DNA of 64,000 nt, taken from contig CAJTXP010000006.1 in NCBI GenBank assembly GCA_910583615.1, positions 62,001 to 126,000 of the forward strand, in the 5' to 3' direction. The notes below the pieces were generated by a model that was given only the letters and a program-made list of their open reading frames with translations, made no database searches and had not been told where the DNA came from. The position numbers and the translations under genes were made by a program. Source of the stretch: an uncultured Lachnospiraceae bacterium (lineage in GTDB: Bacteria > Bacillota > Clostridia > Lachnospirales > Lachnospiraceae). Within the stretch, counting starts at the first letter, position 1, and each line of letters opens with the position of its first letter. Positions 51,620-60,437 of the stretch are shown in pieces.

Positions 51620-52222
51620 ATGGATATCGTATGTTTGGATCTGGAAGGCGTGCTGGTGCCGGAGATCTGGATCGCCTTTTCTGAGGCCACCGGAATACCG
51701 GAGCTGAAGCGGACCACACGGGATGAGCCGGATTATGACAAACTGATGAACTACCGGCTGAATATTTTAAAAGAACACCATCTGGGGCTGAAGGAGATCC
51801 AGAAAACCATCGCAGGGATCGATCCCCTTCCCGGAGCGAAGGAATTTCTGGATGAGCTCCGGACACTGACCCAGGTGCTGATCTTGAGCGATACGTTTAC
51901 CGAATTTGCAAAGCCTCTGATGGAAAAGCTGGGATGGCCCACGCTGTTCTGCAACAGCCTGGACGTGGCGCCGGACGGGGAGATCACCGGCTACCGGATG
52001 CGGATCGAAAATTCCAAGCTGACCACGGTGAAAGCGCTGCAGTCGGCGGGATTTGAGACGATCGCTGCCGGGGACAGCTTCAACGACCTGGGGATGATCA
52101 AAGCAGGAAGGGCAGGATTCCTGTTCCGGAGCACGGAGCAGATCAAGAAGGACAATCCGGACATTCCGGCATTTGAAGAATTTGATGAATTTCTGGCGGC
52201 GATTAAAGGCGTGCTGAAATGA
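51620..52222 (+). CDS. thrH: ThrH, phosphoserine phosphatase/homoserine phosphotransferase
   Basis: A 200-residue HAD-superfamily protein. Nucleophile motif CLDLEGVLVPE (5-15) with the ThrH-type DLEG, motif II LILSDTF, and motif III/IV GDSFNDLGMIKAG. ThrH transfers phosphate to homoserine and can replace the classical homoserine kinase ThrB. Next to hom it completes a route to phosphohomoserine; no thrB is in the window. 16 bp after hom. Confidence 0.9.
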   Translation: MDIVCLDLEGVLVPEIWIAFSEATGIPELKRTTRDEPDYDKLMNYRLNILKEHHLGLKEIQKTIAGIDPLPGAKEFLDELRTLTQVLILSDTFTEFAKPLMEKLGWPTLFCNSLDVAPDGEITGYRMRIENSKLTTVKALQSAGFETIAAGDSFNDLGMIKAGRAGFLFRSTEQIKKDNPDIPAFEEFDEFLAAIKGVLK

Positions 52223-52235
52223 GAACAGATAGAGA

Positions 52236-52265
52236 GGGACTGTCACAGCAGGACAGTCCCTTTTA
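52236..52265. terminator. Terminator of the prfB-pheB-hom-thrH unit
   Basis: GGGACTGTC (52236-52244) pairs with GACAGTCCC (52252-52260), followed by TTTTAT. It lies between convergent genes and its T-tract overlaps the stop codon of the minus-strand gene. Confidence 0.85.
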
Positions 52266-53969
52266 TCGCGGTTCAGAAGCTTCAAGTTTGATCAGGCATT
52301 TTTTCTCAAAAAAGGCGGCTCCATAGCAGAGGATCGTCCGGTAGCCTTTCAAAAGGCGGCCGGCGTACTGCCGCTGCCGGATCTGTTCCAGCGCCTGCCG
52401 GCAGTCTGTCTCCAGCAGTGATTCCTTTTTGGAGCGTTTGGTTTCGATGATGATGGCGCGGCGGTTTTGCCGGTCCTTGATCAAGAGATCTGCCCGGCCG
52501 GTTCCCTGTTCCGAGTTGGAGGTAACCTCATAACCTGCCCCCGCAAAAAGTCCGGCGGTAAAAGCGTGGTAATAATCTTCTCTGTAATCAAAATAACTGA
52601 TCGTTGTAAATAGAATATCCGTGAGTTCCTGAGTCAGCTTTTCTTCGTTGCCGCTCCACCAGGCCTGAAAGAGCTCCGTCCGGTCATGGGATGTGACAGA
52701 ATCCGTAAACCATTTGGCTACGGTTTCGGCAAAGATGGCTTTTACCTCTTCGTTGGGGATGCGAAGAGCGGTCGTTCCTTCTTTTGGATGAAAATGTTCT
52801 GGAAGAAGCCTGGGAGAAGCCTGTGTCAGATACCCGGTCAGGTACAGGATGCTCCACAGGTTTTTCTCGGAGGACTGATCGAAATCATAGGTCAGATCTT
52901 CGGATACGGATTCCTGTATGATGTTTCCCGACAAAAGCAGTTCAAACTTGTCATTGACGGATATATCTTTCCGGTCGATAAAACGGCGGATGATCTGATT
53001 ATGGCTGGTATCCTTCCAGTAACCGGAAGGAGATGCGCATGGATCCTTCTGCAGCAGATTGACGTGATTGATTACATCCCAGGGGCAGTAGACCTCTCTG
53101 CCGCCAAAGAGGTAGCCGTTATACCAACGTTTGATATCAGAGAGCGCTTTGGATTCATCCAGCGGTTTTTCCGGCTGGATGTGCTGCAGCAGGCAGGCGA
53201 CCTCCTGCTCTGAAAAACCAAAATATCGGTTGTACCAGATGTCTGATATGGATCTGGATACAAAATTGTTGGCTCCGGTGAAGATACTTTCTTTTGCAAT
53301 GCGCAGGCAGCCGGTGATGACGGCAAACTGCAGAGAAGGATTCGTCTTCCATGCCATACCGAGAAAGCTGCGTATGATGTTCAACATTGGTTCATAATAT
53401 CCGTTGTCGCCTGCCTTGGCGAGCGGTACGTCATATTCATTGATCAGCAGGATGACAGGTTTTCCATAATGGGCTTCCATCATGCGTGTAAGGACGACAA
53501 GAGCGGTCTTAATGTCGGCGCGGGTTCCTTCCTGATTCAAAAGCCGGGCAAATATTTTTTTGTCGGCGTTTTTTACCTGATCGCTGTTTTCCAGATAATC
53601 ATGTTCCATACAGAGAGAAGAAACGGCAAACTGAAGCAGATCGAAGGCTTCTTCGAAGGTGCTGCCCTGAATATCCTTCAAGGTCAGAAATAAGACCGGC
53701 CACTGATTCATCCATTGCCTGCACAGGTCGGTGCACGCGGTGATCTCCAGGCCTTCGAAAATGGGCCGGCTGTCCTTTCGAAGGTCAAAAAACTCGGAAA
53801 GCATGCTCATGGTCAGCGTTTTGCCGAAACGTCTGGGACGTGTGATCAGATTCACGGAAAATGTTTCTTCCAGAAGTTCTTCAATAAATCCGGTTTTATC
53901 GATATAGTAACAGTTATTGGTGCGGAGTTTTTGGAAACTGTCCACTCCTAAGGGCAGTTTTACCTTCAT
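52263..53969 (-). CDS. AAA-ATPase-like / PD-(D/E)XK (DUF1703) protein, copy 3
   Basis: A 568-residue relative of the two genes at 32.9-36.3 kb. N-terminal YYIDKTGFIEELL and VNLITRPRRFGKTLTMSML hold the P-loop; Walker B is VILLINEYDVPLAKA, with Asn in place of the usual Asp of LLDEYD. The C-terminal nuclease-like core is GTGRADLLIKDRQNRRAIII followed by ETKRSK. More diverged than the tandem pair, so an independent acquisition is likely. AAAGGAG precedes the start, and a good promoter lies upstream. Confidence 0.82.
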   Translation of the reverse strand: MKVKLPLGVDSFQKLRTNNCYYIDKTGFIEELLEETFSVNLITRPRRFGKTLTMSMLSEFFDLRKDSRPIFEGLEITACTDLCRQWMNQWPVLFLTLKDIQGSTFEEAFDLLQFAVSSLCMEHDYLENSDQVKNADKKIFARLLNQEGTRADIKTALVVLTRMMEAHYGKPVILLINEYDVPLAKAGDNGYYEPMLNIIRSFLGMAWKTNPSLQFAVITGCLRIAKESIFTGANNFVSRSISDIWYNRYFGFSEQEVACLLQHIQPEKPLDESKALSDIKRWYNGYLFGGREVYCPWDVINHVNLLQKDPCASPSGYWKDTSHNQIIRRFIDRKDISVNDKFELLLSGNIIQESVSEDLTYDFDQSSEKNLWSILYLTGYLTQASPRLLPEHFHPKEGTTALRIPNEEVKAIFAETVAKWFTDSVTSHDRTELFQAWWSGNEEKLTQELTDILFTTISYFDYREDYYHAFTAGLFAGAGYEVTSNSEQGTGRADLLIKDRQNRRAIIIETKRSKKESLLETDCRQALEQIRQRQYAGRLLKGYRTILCYGAAFFEKKCLIKLEASEPR

Positions 53970-54032
53970 ATTACATATGCTCCTTTCTTTTCTGAAACTG
54001 TTTCCAAGTGGCGCCCGCCGTCTGTCTGTTTT

Positions 54033-54061
54033 ATTGTATCATGCCGCATTCCATTGTACAA
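54033..54061 (-). promoter_or_regulatory. Promoter of AAA/DUF1703 copy 3
   Basis: Minus strand TTGTAC (54056-54061), a 17-bp spacer and TACAAT (54033-54038). Confidence 0.65.
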
Positions 54062-54089
54062 ATGAAACTTTTGCGATGCAGTGCTGTAA

Positions 54090-54256
54090 TCATTTCTCAA
54101 GTTCACTTGAAAGATCTGCGAATTTATCCCCTTCCATAAAAAATTGTGACAAAGTGATTCCAAGTCCGTCACATAATCTGGACAGAGTACTGAAAGAAGG
54201 CTGAAAGGTTTGTTGAACAGATTACGTACAGTAGAAAGGGTTTCATCCGCCGATAA
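54090..54256 (-). pseudogene. Decayed XRE-type HTH regulator
   Basis: On the minus strand: EYLSADETLSTVRNLFNKPF, then after a frame change PSFSTLSRLCDGLGITLSQF, FMEGDKFADLSSELEK and stop. The second half (TL..LCDGLGITLSQFF) is the typical end of a Cro/C1-type HTH domain in Clostridia. The N-terminal helices are missing and the middle is frameshifted. It lies between tex and the AAA/DUF1703 gene. Confidence 0.7.
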
Positions 54257-54263
54257 ATACTCC

Positions 54264-54292
54264 TTGCTTTAAAAGACGGAATTGGATAAAAT
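54264..54292 (+). promoter_or_regulatory. Promoter of tex
   Basis: TTGCTT (54264-54269), a 17-bp spacer and TAAAAT (54287-54292), 43 bp before the start codon. Confidence 0.6.
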
Positions 54293-54334
54293 AGTCAGTA
54301 GACAGATGAAAATATAAAAATATAAAGGAGCAAC

Positions 54335-56476
54335 ATGGATATTTTACAGAAACTGACCGAAGAACTACAGGTGAAAAAGTGGCAGGTGGAAGCTGCCGTG
54401 AATCTGATCGACGAGGGGAATACGATTCCTTTTATCTCCCGCTACCGGAAGGAGGCCACCGGAGCTTTGAATGACGAGCAGCTTCGGAAGCTGGACGAGC
54501 GTCTGACCTATCTGCGGAATCTGGAGGATAAGAAAGCGCAGGTCCTGTCCAGCATTGAGGAACAGGGAAAGCTGACAGAAGAACTGCGCGCCCAGATCGA
54601 GGCGGCTCAGACTCAGGTGGCGGTGGACGACCTGTACCGGCCATACCGTCCCAAACGCCGGACCCGTGCCACCATGGCAAAAGAAAAAGGGCTGGAAGGA
54701 CTGGCGAACATCATTCTCCTGCAGCTGACAAAGAATCCTCTGGAAGAAGAGGCGAAAAGTTATCTGTCGGAGGAAAAAGGCGTGCCGACCGTCGAGGAAG
54801 CGCTGGCGGGAGCCAGGGACATCATTGCGGAAAATATCTCAGATGAAGCGGATTACCGCACTTATATTCGTAACACTACTTTAAAAGAGGGAACGATTAC
54901 CTCAGAAGCGAAGGACGAAAAGCAGGAATCTGTCTATGAGACCTATTATCATTTCAGCCAGCCGCTGAATAAGATGATGGGACATCGGACGCTTGCCCTG
55001 AACCGGGGAGAGGCGGAGAAGATCCTGACGGTGAAGATTGAAGCGCCGGAAGAGAAGATTCTGCGTTATCTGGAGAAGCAGGTGATCACCAGGGACAACC
55101 CGTATACTTCCGGAGCATTGAAAGAGACCATCGAAGACAGCTACCGCCGTCTGATTGCTCCCGCCATCGAGCGGGAAATCCGGAATCTTCTGACAGAGCA
55201 GGCGGAGGAAGGGGCGATTCAGGTTTTCGGAAAAAATCTGGAGCAGCTTCTGATGCAGCCGCCCATCGCAGGACAGACGGTCCTGGGCTGGGATCCGGCG
55301 TTTCGTACCGGCTGTAAGCTGGCGGTTGTAGATCCTACGGGCAAGGTATTGGATACAGTGGTCATCTATCCGACGGCGCCCCAGAATAAAGTAAAAGAAG
55401 CGAAAGCGACCTTAAAAAAGCTGATTGAGAAATACAACATCACATTGATTTCCCTTGGAAACGGAACCGCGTCCAGAGAATCCGAGCAGGTCATTGTGGA
55501 ACTGTTTAAGGAGATCCCTCAGAAAGTGCAGTATGTGATCGTCAGCGAGGCGGGCGCGTCGGTCTATTCAGCCAGTAAGCTGGCGACCGAGGAATTTCCG
55601 AATTTTGACGTGGGACAGAGAAGCGCGGCGTCCATTGCGAGAAGGCTTCAGGATCCACTGGCGGAACTGGTGAAGATTGACCCCAAAGCCATCGGCGTGG
55701 GGCAGTATCAGCACGATATGAACCAGAAGCGTCTGAGCGAGGCGCTGGGCGGCGTGGTGGAAGATTCCGTCAATAAGGTGGGCGTGGACCTGAATACGGC
55801 GTCGGCGCCTCTTCTGGAATATATTTCCGGCATTACAAAGACGCTGGCGAAAAATATTGTGGCGTACCGGGAGCAGAACGGCCGTTTTGCAGACCGCCGC
55901 CAGCTGCTGAAGGTGCCGAAGCTGGGGCCGAAGGCATACGAGCAGTGCGCCGGATTCCTGCGCATCGCAGGCGGGACCAATCCGCTGGATACGACCAGCG
56001 TACATCCGGAGAGCTATGAGGCCGCCATGAAGCTTTTGACTTCTCTGGGATATTCAGCAGAGGATATCGTAAACGGCGGATTAAAGGGAATCTCCAGAAA
56101 GGTCAGTAAGCCGAAGCAGATGGCGCAGGAGCTTGGAGTCGGGGAACTGACGCTGAAGGATATTGTTGCAGAGCTGGAGAAACCGGCCAGGGATCCGAGG
56201 GACGAGATGCCCCGTCCGGTGCTTCGAAGCGACGTGCTGGATATGAAGGATCTGACGCCGGGGATGGTATTGAAAGGGACGGTGCGCAATATCATAGACT
56301 TTGGCGCATTTGTGGATATCGGCGTCCATCAGGACGGGCTGGTTCATATTTCCCAGATGTGTGACCGCTATATCAAACATCCTCTTGAAGTAGTGAAGGT
56401 CGGCGACATTGTGGAAGTGAAGGTGATCAGCGTGGATCCGGTGAAAAAGCGGATTGCGCTGACCATGAAAGTGTGA
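54335..56476 (+). CDS. tex: Tex, S1-domain RNA-binding transcription accessory protein
   Basis: A 713-residue cytoplasmic nucleic-acid-binding protein. Order of parts: Tex N-terminal HTH region (IPFISRYRKEATGALNDEQL), YqgF/RNase H-like domain (VLGWDPAFRTGCKLAVVDPT), tandem HhH (ASAPLLEYISGITKTLAKNI, LLKVPKLGPKAYEQCAGFLR) and a C-terminal S1 domain (GMVLKGTVRNIIDFGAFVDI). Full length for the family. AAAGGAG precedes the start. Bacterial Tex is implicated in transcription fitness and gene expression. Confidence 0.95.
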   Translation: MDILQKLTEELQVKKWQVEAAVNLIDEGNTIPFISRYRKEATGALNDEQLRKLDERLTYLRNLEDKKAQVLSSIEEQGKLTEELRAQIEAAQTQVAVDDLYRPYRPKRRTRATMAKEKGLEGLANIILLQLTKNPLEEEAKSYLSEEKGVPTVEEALAGARDIIAENISDEADYRTYIRNTTLKEGTITSEAKDEKQESVYETYYHFSQPLNKMMGHRTLALNRGEAEKILTVKIEAPEEKILRYLEKQVITRDNPYTSGALKETIEDSYRRLIAPAIEREIRNLLTEQAEEGAIQVFGKNLEQLLMQPPIAGQTVLGWDPAFRTGCKLAVVDPTGKVLDTVVIYPTAPQNKVKEAKATLKKLIEKYNITLISLGNGTASRESEQVIVELFKEIPQKVQYVIVSEAGASVYSASKLATEEFPNFDVGQRSAASIARRLQDPLAELVKIDPKAIGVGQYQHDMNQKRLSEALGGVVEDSVNKVGVDLNTASAPLLEYISGITKTLAKNIVAYREQNGRFADRRQLLKVPKLGPKAYEQCAGFLRIAGGTNPLDTTSVHPESYEAAMKLLTSLGYSAEDIVNGGLKGISRKVSKPKQMAQELGVGELTLKDIVAELEKPARDPRDEMPRPVLRSDVLDMKDLTPGMVLKGTVRNIIDFGAFVDIGVHQDGLVHISQMCDRYIKHPLEVVKVGDIVEVKVISVDPVKKRIALTMKV

Positions 56477-56533
56477 TACGATTTCCTATATCGAGGAAAC
56501 GGGATAGAAAGTGAAGGACTGGAGTAGAAACAT

Positions 56534-57448
56534 ATGGCAGGATTTTTAAAAGGATTATTTTCAAAGAAATCAGACAAAGAAGCAGACGTACCGCCGCAGT
56601 CGTCTCCCCGCAGGGAGGTGACAGAATTGTCAAAGCTGTCGGAAAAATATTACCGGATGGGAAAGGAATATCAGCTGAAAGGCGATCTGGAACGCGCCCG
56701 ATTGTATCTGGAACGTGCGTCCACCATATACAGCAATTTTGACCAGGTTTATGATGAATGCGAGTCCTTTATGTATGACTGTGACGAGCAGGTCGGGATG
56801 CTCGAAGATGAAGAACTGCTCTATAATGAGATTCTGGAGCAGGTGGAAGAGAAGGCGGAAGAACTGACGAACAGACAGAGCTATATCTGGGGGATCTTAA
56901 GCTTTGCAAGACTGCAGAAAATCTTTCAAAAGCTTTCCGGATGTGAGGAGTGCGGGATTCTCAAGGAGACGGGACGGGTGCTGGATGTTCTGTGCCATGG
57001 CGTGGAACAGACGACGACTTCAGAGGAACTGGGATATCTTCAGGATTATGTCAACCGTTTTTATGATTTTGACAATTCAGAAGCATTTGTCCGTGAAACA
57101 AATCAGGTATCACTGGAAAATGGCCGGACTTTGCAGGTATTTGATCTGAACGGTAATTCTACGCTCACCTGCCTTCACCTCTTCCTGGATAAATGTGCTT
57201 ATATTCTGGAGTCCGGATTTCATATGGCGGATTTTGGAGAGCCGATGGAGCTGGATTTTATTCCGGGGACATTGATGATTGACTATTATCTCCGCAATGA
57301 GGAAGGAGATCTTCACGAAATTGCTCAGATCCAGGAAGAGGTAAAACGCATCTGGTCCGATTTTGAGTTTGTAAAGGAGGATCCTGATGCTCAGGCGGTG
57401 ACAGAGCGGACAGGACGATATCGGGAGCTGGATATACTGAATGTCTGA
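56534..57448 (+). CDS. Hypothetical protein with TPR-like N-terminus
   Basis: A 304-residue soluble acidic protein. Residues about 30-75 (SEKYYRMGKEYQLKGDLERA, RLYLERASTIYS) look like one or two TPR units; the remainder is not recognised. It lies 57 bp after tex and 18 bp before tsaE, so it is part of the tsaE-tsaB-rimI transcription unit. Conserved placement with tsaE would point to a translation- or envelope-linked role, but none is established. Confidence 0.65.
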   Translation: MAGFLKGLFSKKSDKEADVPPQSSPRREVTELSKLSEKYYRMGKEYQLKGDLERARLYLERASTIYSNFDQVYDECESFMYDCDEQVGMLEDEELLYNEILEQVEEKAEELTNRQSYIWGILSFARLQKIFQKLSGCEECGILKETGRVLDVLCHGVEQTTTSEELGYLQDYVNRFYDFDNSEAFVRETNQVSLENGRTLQVFDLNGNSTLTCLHLFLDKCAYILESGFHMADFGEPMELDFIPGTLMIDYYLRNEEGDLHEIAQIQEEVKRIWSDFEFVKEDPDAQAVTERTGRYRELDILNV

Positions 57449-57466
57449 AAGACGCAGGAGTGAGAT

Positions 57467-57907
57467 ATGGTAACGGAGACATATGGTGCAGAGGAAACCT
57501 TTGCGCTTGGCAGGAGAATAGGAGAGACTGCGCATCCGGGTATGGTTTTGTCGCTGACCGGGGATCTGGGCGCCGGCAAGACGGTTTTTACGCAGGGAGT
57601 GGCTGCCGGACTCGGCATTGAGGAGGCGGTCAACAGCCCTACTTTTACGATTGTGCAGATTTATGACGGAGGTCGTCTTCCGTTTTATCATTTTGACGTA
57701 TACCGGATCGGCGATATGGAAGAAATGGATGAGATCGGCTATGAAGACTGCTTTTACGGGGATGGAGTCTGCCTGGTGGAATGGGCGGATTTGATCAAAG
57801 AGCTGCTTCCGGAGGATGTATGCCGGATTACGATTGAGAAGGATCTGGAAAAAGGCTTTGATTATCGACGGATTACCCTGGAAGGACTGGAGGTGCAGAG
57901 GATTTGA
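57467..57907 (+). CDS. tsaE: tRNA t6A biosynthesis ATPase TsaE
   Basis: A 146-residue P-loop ATPase that drives the TsaBDE complex making N6-threonylcarbamoyladenosine at tRNA position 37. Walker A is LTGDLGAGKT (30-39), NSPTFTIVQIY and YHFDVYRI follow, with the conserved LVEWAD motif near the C-terminus. It overlaps tsaB by 4 nt. Confidence 0.95.
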   Translation: MVTETYGAEETFALGRRIGETAHPGMVLSLTGDLGAGKTVFTQGVAAGLGIEEAVNSPTFTIVQIYDGGRLPFYHFDVYRIGDMEEMDEIGYEDCFYGDGVCLVEWADLIKELLPEDVCRITIEKDLEKGFDYRRITLEGLEVQRI

Positions 57908-58677
57908 AAGAGGAAAAGCTTTGGAAGGTTCTGGCGCTGGACAGTTCCGGGCTGGTCGCTTCTGTTGCTCTTGTGGAGGGCGACGGATTTGAAAATACGC
58001 TGCGGGCCGAGTATACGGTAAATTATAAAAAGACGCACTCTCAGACGCTGCTTCCCATGCTGGATGAAATCGTGAAAATGACGGAATTTGATCTGGAAAG
58101 TGTGGATGCCATAGCGGTGACGGCAGGACCGGGATCCTTTACGGGACTTCGGATCGGATCGGCTACGGCAAAAGGACTGGGCCTTGCGCTTCAGAAGCCG
58201 TTGGTGGCGGTGCCGACGCTGGATGCGCTGGCATACAACCTGTATGGTGTGGAAGGACTGATCTGCCCCTTGATGGATGCCCGAAGAAACCAGGTTTATA
58301 CCGGAATCTACGAGTTCCGTCAGGGACGGCTGCAAAGACTCATGGAGCCTGCGGCAGTGGATATCGCGGAAGTCGCAGAAAAGCTGTGTGCGTTCCAAAG
58401 AGATGTGATCTTTCTGGGAGACGGGGTTCCCGTATACCGTCACAGACTGACGGAAGTCCTGCTTGCAGAGCTTACACAGGAAGGAAGGAAACACTGCTGT
58501 GCGCCTGCCCACTTGAGCAGGCAGAGAGCCGGTTCCGCAGGAATGCTGGCGCTCTCGTACATCCGGGAAGGAAAGACGGAGACGGCGGCGGAGCATCGTC
58601 CGGATTATTTCAGACTGTCTCAGGCAGAGCGGGAGCGTGCGGCAAAGGAGCAGGAGAAAAAGGGGAATCCTGTATGA
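57904..58677 (+). CDS. tsaB: tRNA t6A biosynthesis scaffold TsaB
   Basis: A 257-residue ASKHA-fold partner of TsaD. Start is TTG 57904 (TTGA overlap with the tsaE stop), with GGAGGTG 9 nt upstream. The signature AVTAGPGSFTGLRIGSATAK and the N-terminal LALDSSGLVASVAL are clear. Cysteine-poor, no catalytic metal site, as expected of the non-catalytic subunit. It overlaps rimI by 4 nt. Confidence 0.93.
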   Translation: MKEEKLWKVLALDSSGLVASVALVEGDGFENTLRAEYTVNYKKTHSQTLLPMLDEIVKMTEFDLESVDAIAVTAGPGSFTGLRIGSATAKGLGLALQKPLVAVPTLDALAYNLYGVEGLICPLMDARRNQVYTGIYEFRQGRLQRLMEPAAVDIAEVAEKLCAFQRDVIFLGDGVPVYRHRLTEVLLAELTQEGRKHCCAPAHLSRQRAGSAGMLALSYIREGKTETAAEHRPDYFRLSQAERERAAKEQEKKGNPV

Positions 58678-59126
58678 TACGCAGGATGCTCGAAGCGGAT
58701 CTTTCTGATGTGTCAGAGCTGGAAAGACAGTATTTTTCCATGCCCTGGTCCGAAAAGCAGCTGCGGGAAAGCCTTGAGAATCCGGATTATCTGTTCCTGG
58801 TCCTGGAGCTGGAAGGGAAGATTGCCGGCTATGCAGGCCTTGTCAGAGCCGGGGACGAGGGCGATATTACCAATGTGGTGCTGGCGGAGGAATGCCGGGG
58901 CCGGGGATTTGGGAAACTGCTGGTAAGGACTCTGCTGGAAGAAGGAAAGCGACGCGGGATCCGGGACTTTACGCTGGAGGTAAGAGTCAGCAATACCCCG
59001 GCGATCCATGTCTATGAAGCTTTGGGATTTGTAAAGGAAGGCGTCCGGAAGCGATTCTATGAGAAGCCGACGGAAGATGCATGGATCATGTGGAAGAGAG
59101 ATGGCAGCAGTTCCCTGTTTCTTTAA
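58674..59126 (+). CDS. rimI: Ribosomal protein S18 N-acetyltransferase RimI
   Basis: A 150-residue GNAT enzyme acetylating the N-terminus of S18. Acetyl-CoA motif A is VVLAEECRGRGFGKLLVRTL (quoted exactly, 20 residues), followed by LEVRVSNTPAIHVYEALGF, the RimI-type motif B. ATG 58674 overlaps the tsaB stop (ATGA). The tsaE-tsaB-rimI order is common in Firmicutes. Confidence 0.92.
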   Translation: MIRRMLEADLSDVSELERQYFSMPWSEKQLRESLENPDYLFLVLELEGKIAGYAGLVRAGDEGDITNVVLAEECRGRGFGKLLVRTLLEEGKRRGIRDFTLEVRVSNTPAIHVYEALGFVKEGVRKRFYEKPTEDAWIMWKRDGSSSLFL

Positions 59127-59189
59127 AGCTGGAGGCAATATATAATCTCCATGTAAGCAAAAAAGCTGTGATACGGGGAGGATAAAAAT

Positions 59190-59438
59190 ATGCGCCAGTA
59201 TATGGGAACAGAAGAAAAAATTTTAAAAAAGATCGTCTGTAATCAGTGCGGACGGGAATTGAAACTGGAAAACGGAATCGTGCAGGAAGGAGTGTTCTCA
59301 GGGGATGCCCGTTGGGGATACTTTTCTGAGAGAGACGGAGAAAAACATCAGTTTGATCTGTGTGAGACGTGTTATGAGCGTCTGATCCGGAACTTTCTGA
59401 TTCCTGTTACAGTAGAAGAAGAAACGGAACTTTTGTAA
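59190..59438 (+). CDS. Small zinc-binding hypothetical protein
   Basis: An 82-residue protein with CNQCGREL near the N-terminus and CETCYERL near the C-terminus, a likely zinc ribbon. GGGGAGG lies before ATG 59190. Soluble, no known function. Located between rimI and rnz in the same direction. Confidence 0.6.
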   Translation: MRQYMGTEEKILKKIVCNQCGRELKLENGIVQEGVFSGDARWGYFSERDGEKHQFDLCETCYERLIRNFLIPVTVEEETELL

Positions 59439-59512
59439 AACAGCATCTGCAGGAACTGCTCTGGGCAGCCGATGCGGTTCTGGCCGATGCGGAACTTTAA
59501 ATAGGAGAAATT

Positions 59513-60427
59513 ATGCTTGATATCTGTCTGCTGGGGAGCGGAGGCATGATGCCGCTTCCCTATCGCTGGTTGACTTCTTTGATGGTACGTTATAATGGCA
59601 GCAGTCTCCTGGTGGACTGTGGAGAAGGGACGCAGATTGCCATTAAGGAAAAAGGATGGAGCTTTAAGCCCATTGATGTGATCTGCTTTACACATTATCA
59701 CGGAGATCATATCAGCGGGCTTCCGGGACTTCTGCTGACCATGGGAAATGCGGACCGGACAGACCCGCTGACGCTGATCGGGCCGAAAGGCCTGGAACGG
59801 GTGGTGAATTCCCTGCGGGTCATTGCGCCCGAACTGCCGTTTCCCATTCAGTTCAGGGAAATAAACGGAGCGGAAGAGGAATTTTGCCTGAACGGCTATC
59901 GTCTGAAGGCATTTAAAGTAAATCATAACGTGCTGTGTTACGGATATACGCTGGAACTGGACCGGGCAGGCCGTTTTCAGCTGGAGGAGGCGCTCCGGCT
60001 GGACATTCCGAAGAAATACTGGAGCAGGCTTCAAAAGGGTGAGACGATCGCAGCCGAGGAGGGAACCTTTACGCCGGATATGGTTCTTGGAAAGCCAAGA
60101 AAAGGAATCAAGCTTACGTACTGTACAGATACCAGGCCGGTTCCTGCAATCGTGGAAAACGCCCGTCATTCTGATCTGTTTATCTGTGAAGGGATGTACG
60201 GAGAAAAGGAAAAAGAGGCAAAAGCCAGAGAACATAAGCACATGACCTTTTATGAGGCGGCGGGACTGGCAAAGTCCGCGGAAGTAAAAGAGATGTGGCT
60301 GACGCATTACAGTCCGTCGCTGACGCGCCCGGAGGAATATATGGAAGAAGTGCGGGGCATTTTCCCCGCTGCAAAGGCAGGAAAGGACAGAATGTCCGTG
60401 GAACTGGATTTTGAAAAGGAAGAGTGA
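59513..60427 (+). CDS. rnz: Ribonuclease Z
   Basis: A 304-residue metallo-beta-lactamase-fold endonuclease that trims tRNA 3' trailers. The metal motif is THYHGDHISG (60-69). The flexible arm and later ligands (CTDTRPVP, HKHMTF, THYSPSL) are in place. GGAG lies before the start. 10 bp before tsaD, so tRNA maturation and modification genes are clustered. Confidence 0.93.
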   Translation: MLDICLLGSGGMMPLPYRWLTSLMVRYNGSSLLVDCGEGTQIAIKEKGWSFKPIDVICFTHYHGDHISGLPGLLLTMGNADRTDPLTLIGPKGLERVVNSLRVIAPELPFPIQFREINGAEEEFCLNGYRLKAFKVNHNVLCYGYTLELDRAGRFQLEEALRLDIPKKYWSRLQKGETIAAEEGTFTPDMVLGKPRKGIKLTYCTDTRPVPAIVENARHSDLFICEGMYGEKEKEAKAREHKHMTFYEAAGLAKSAEVKEMWLTHYSPSLTRPEEYMEEVRGIFPAAKAGKDRMSVELDFEKEE

Positions 60428-60437
60428 GCGGTGAACG

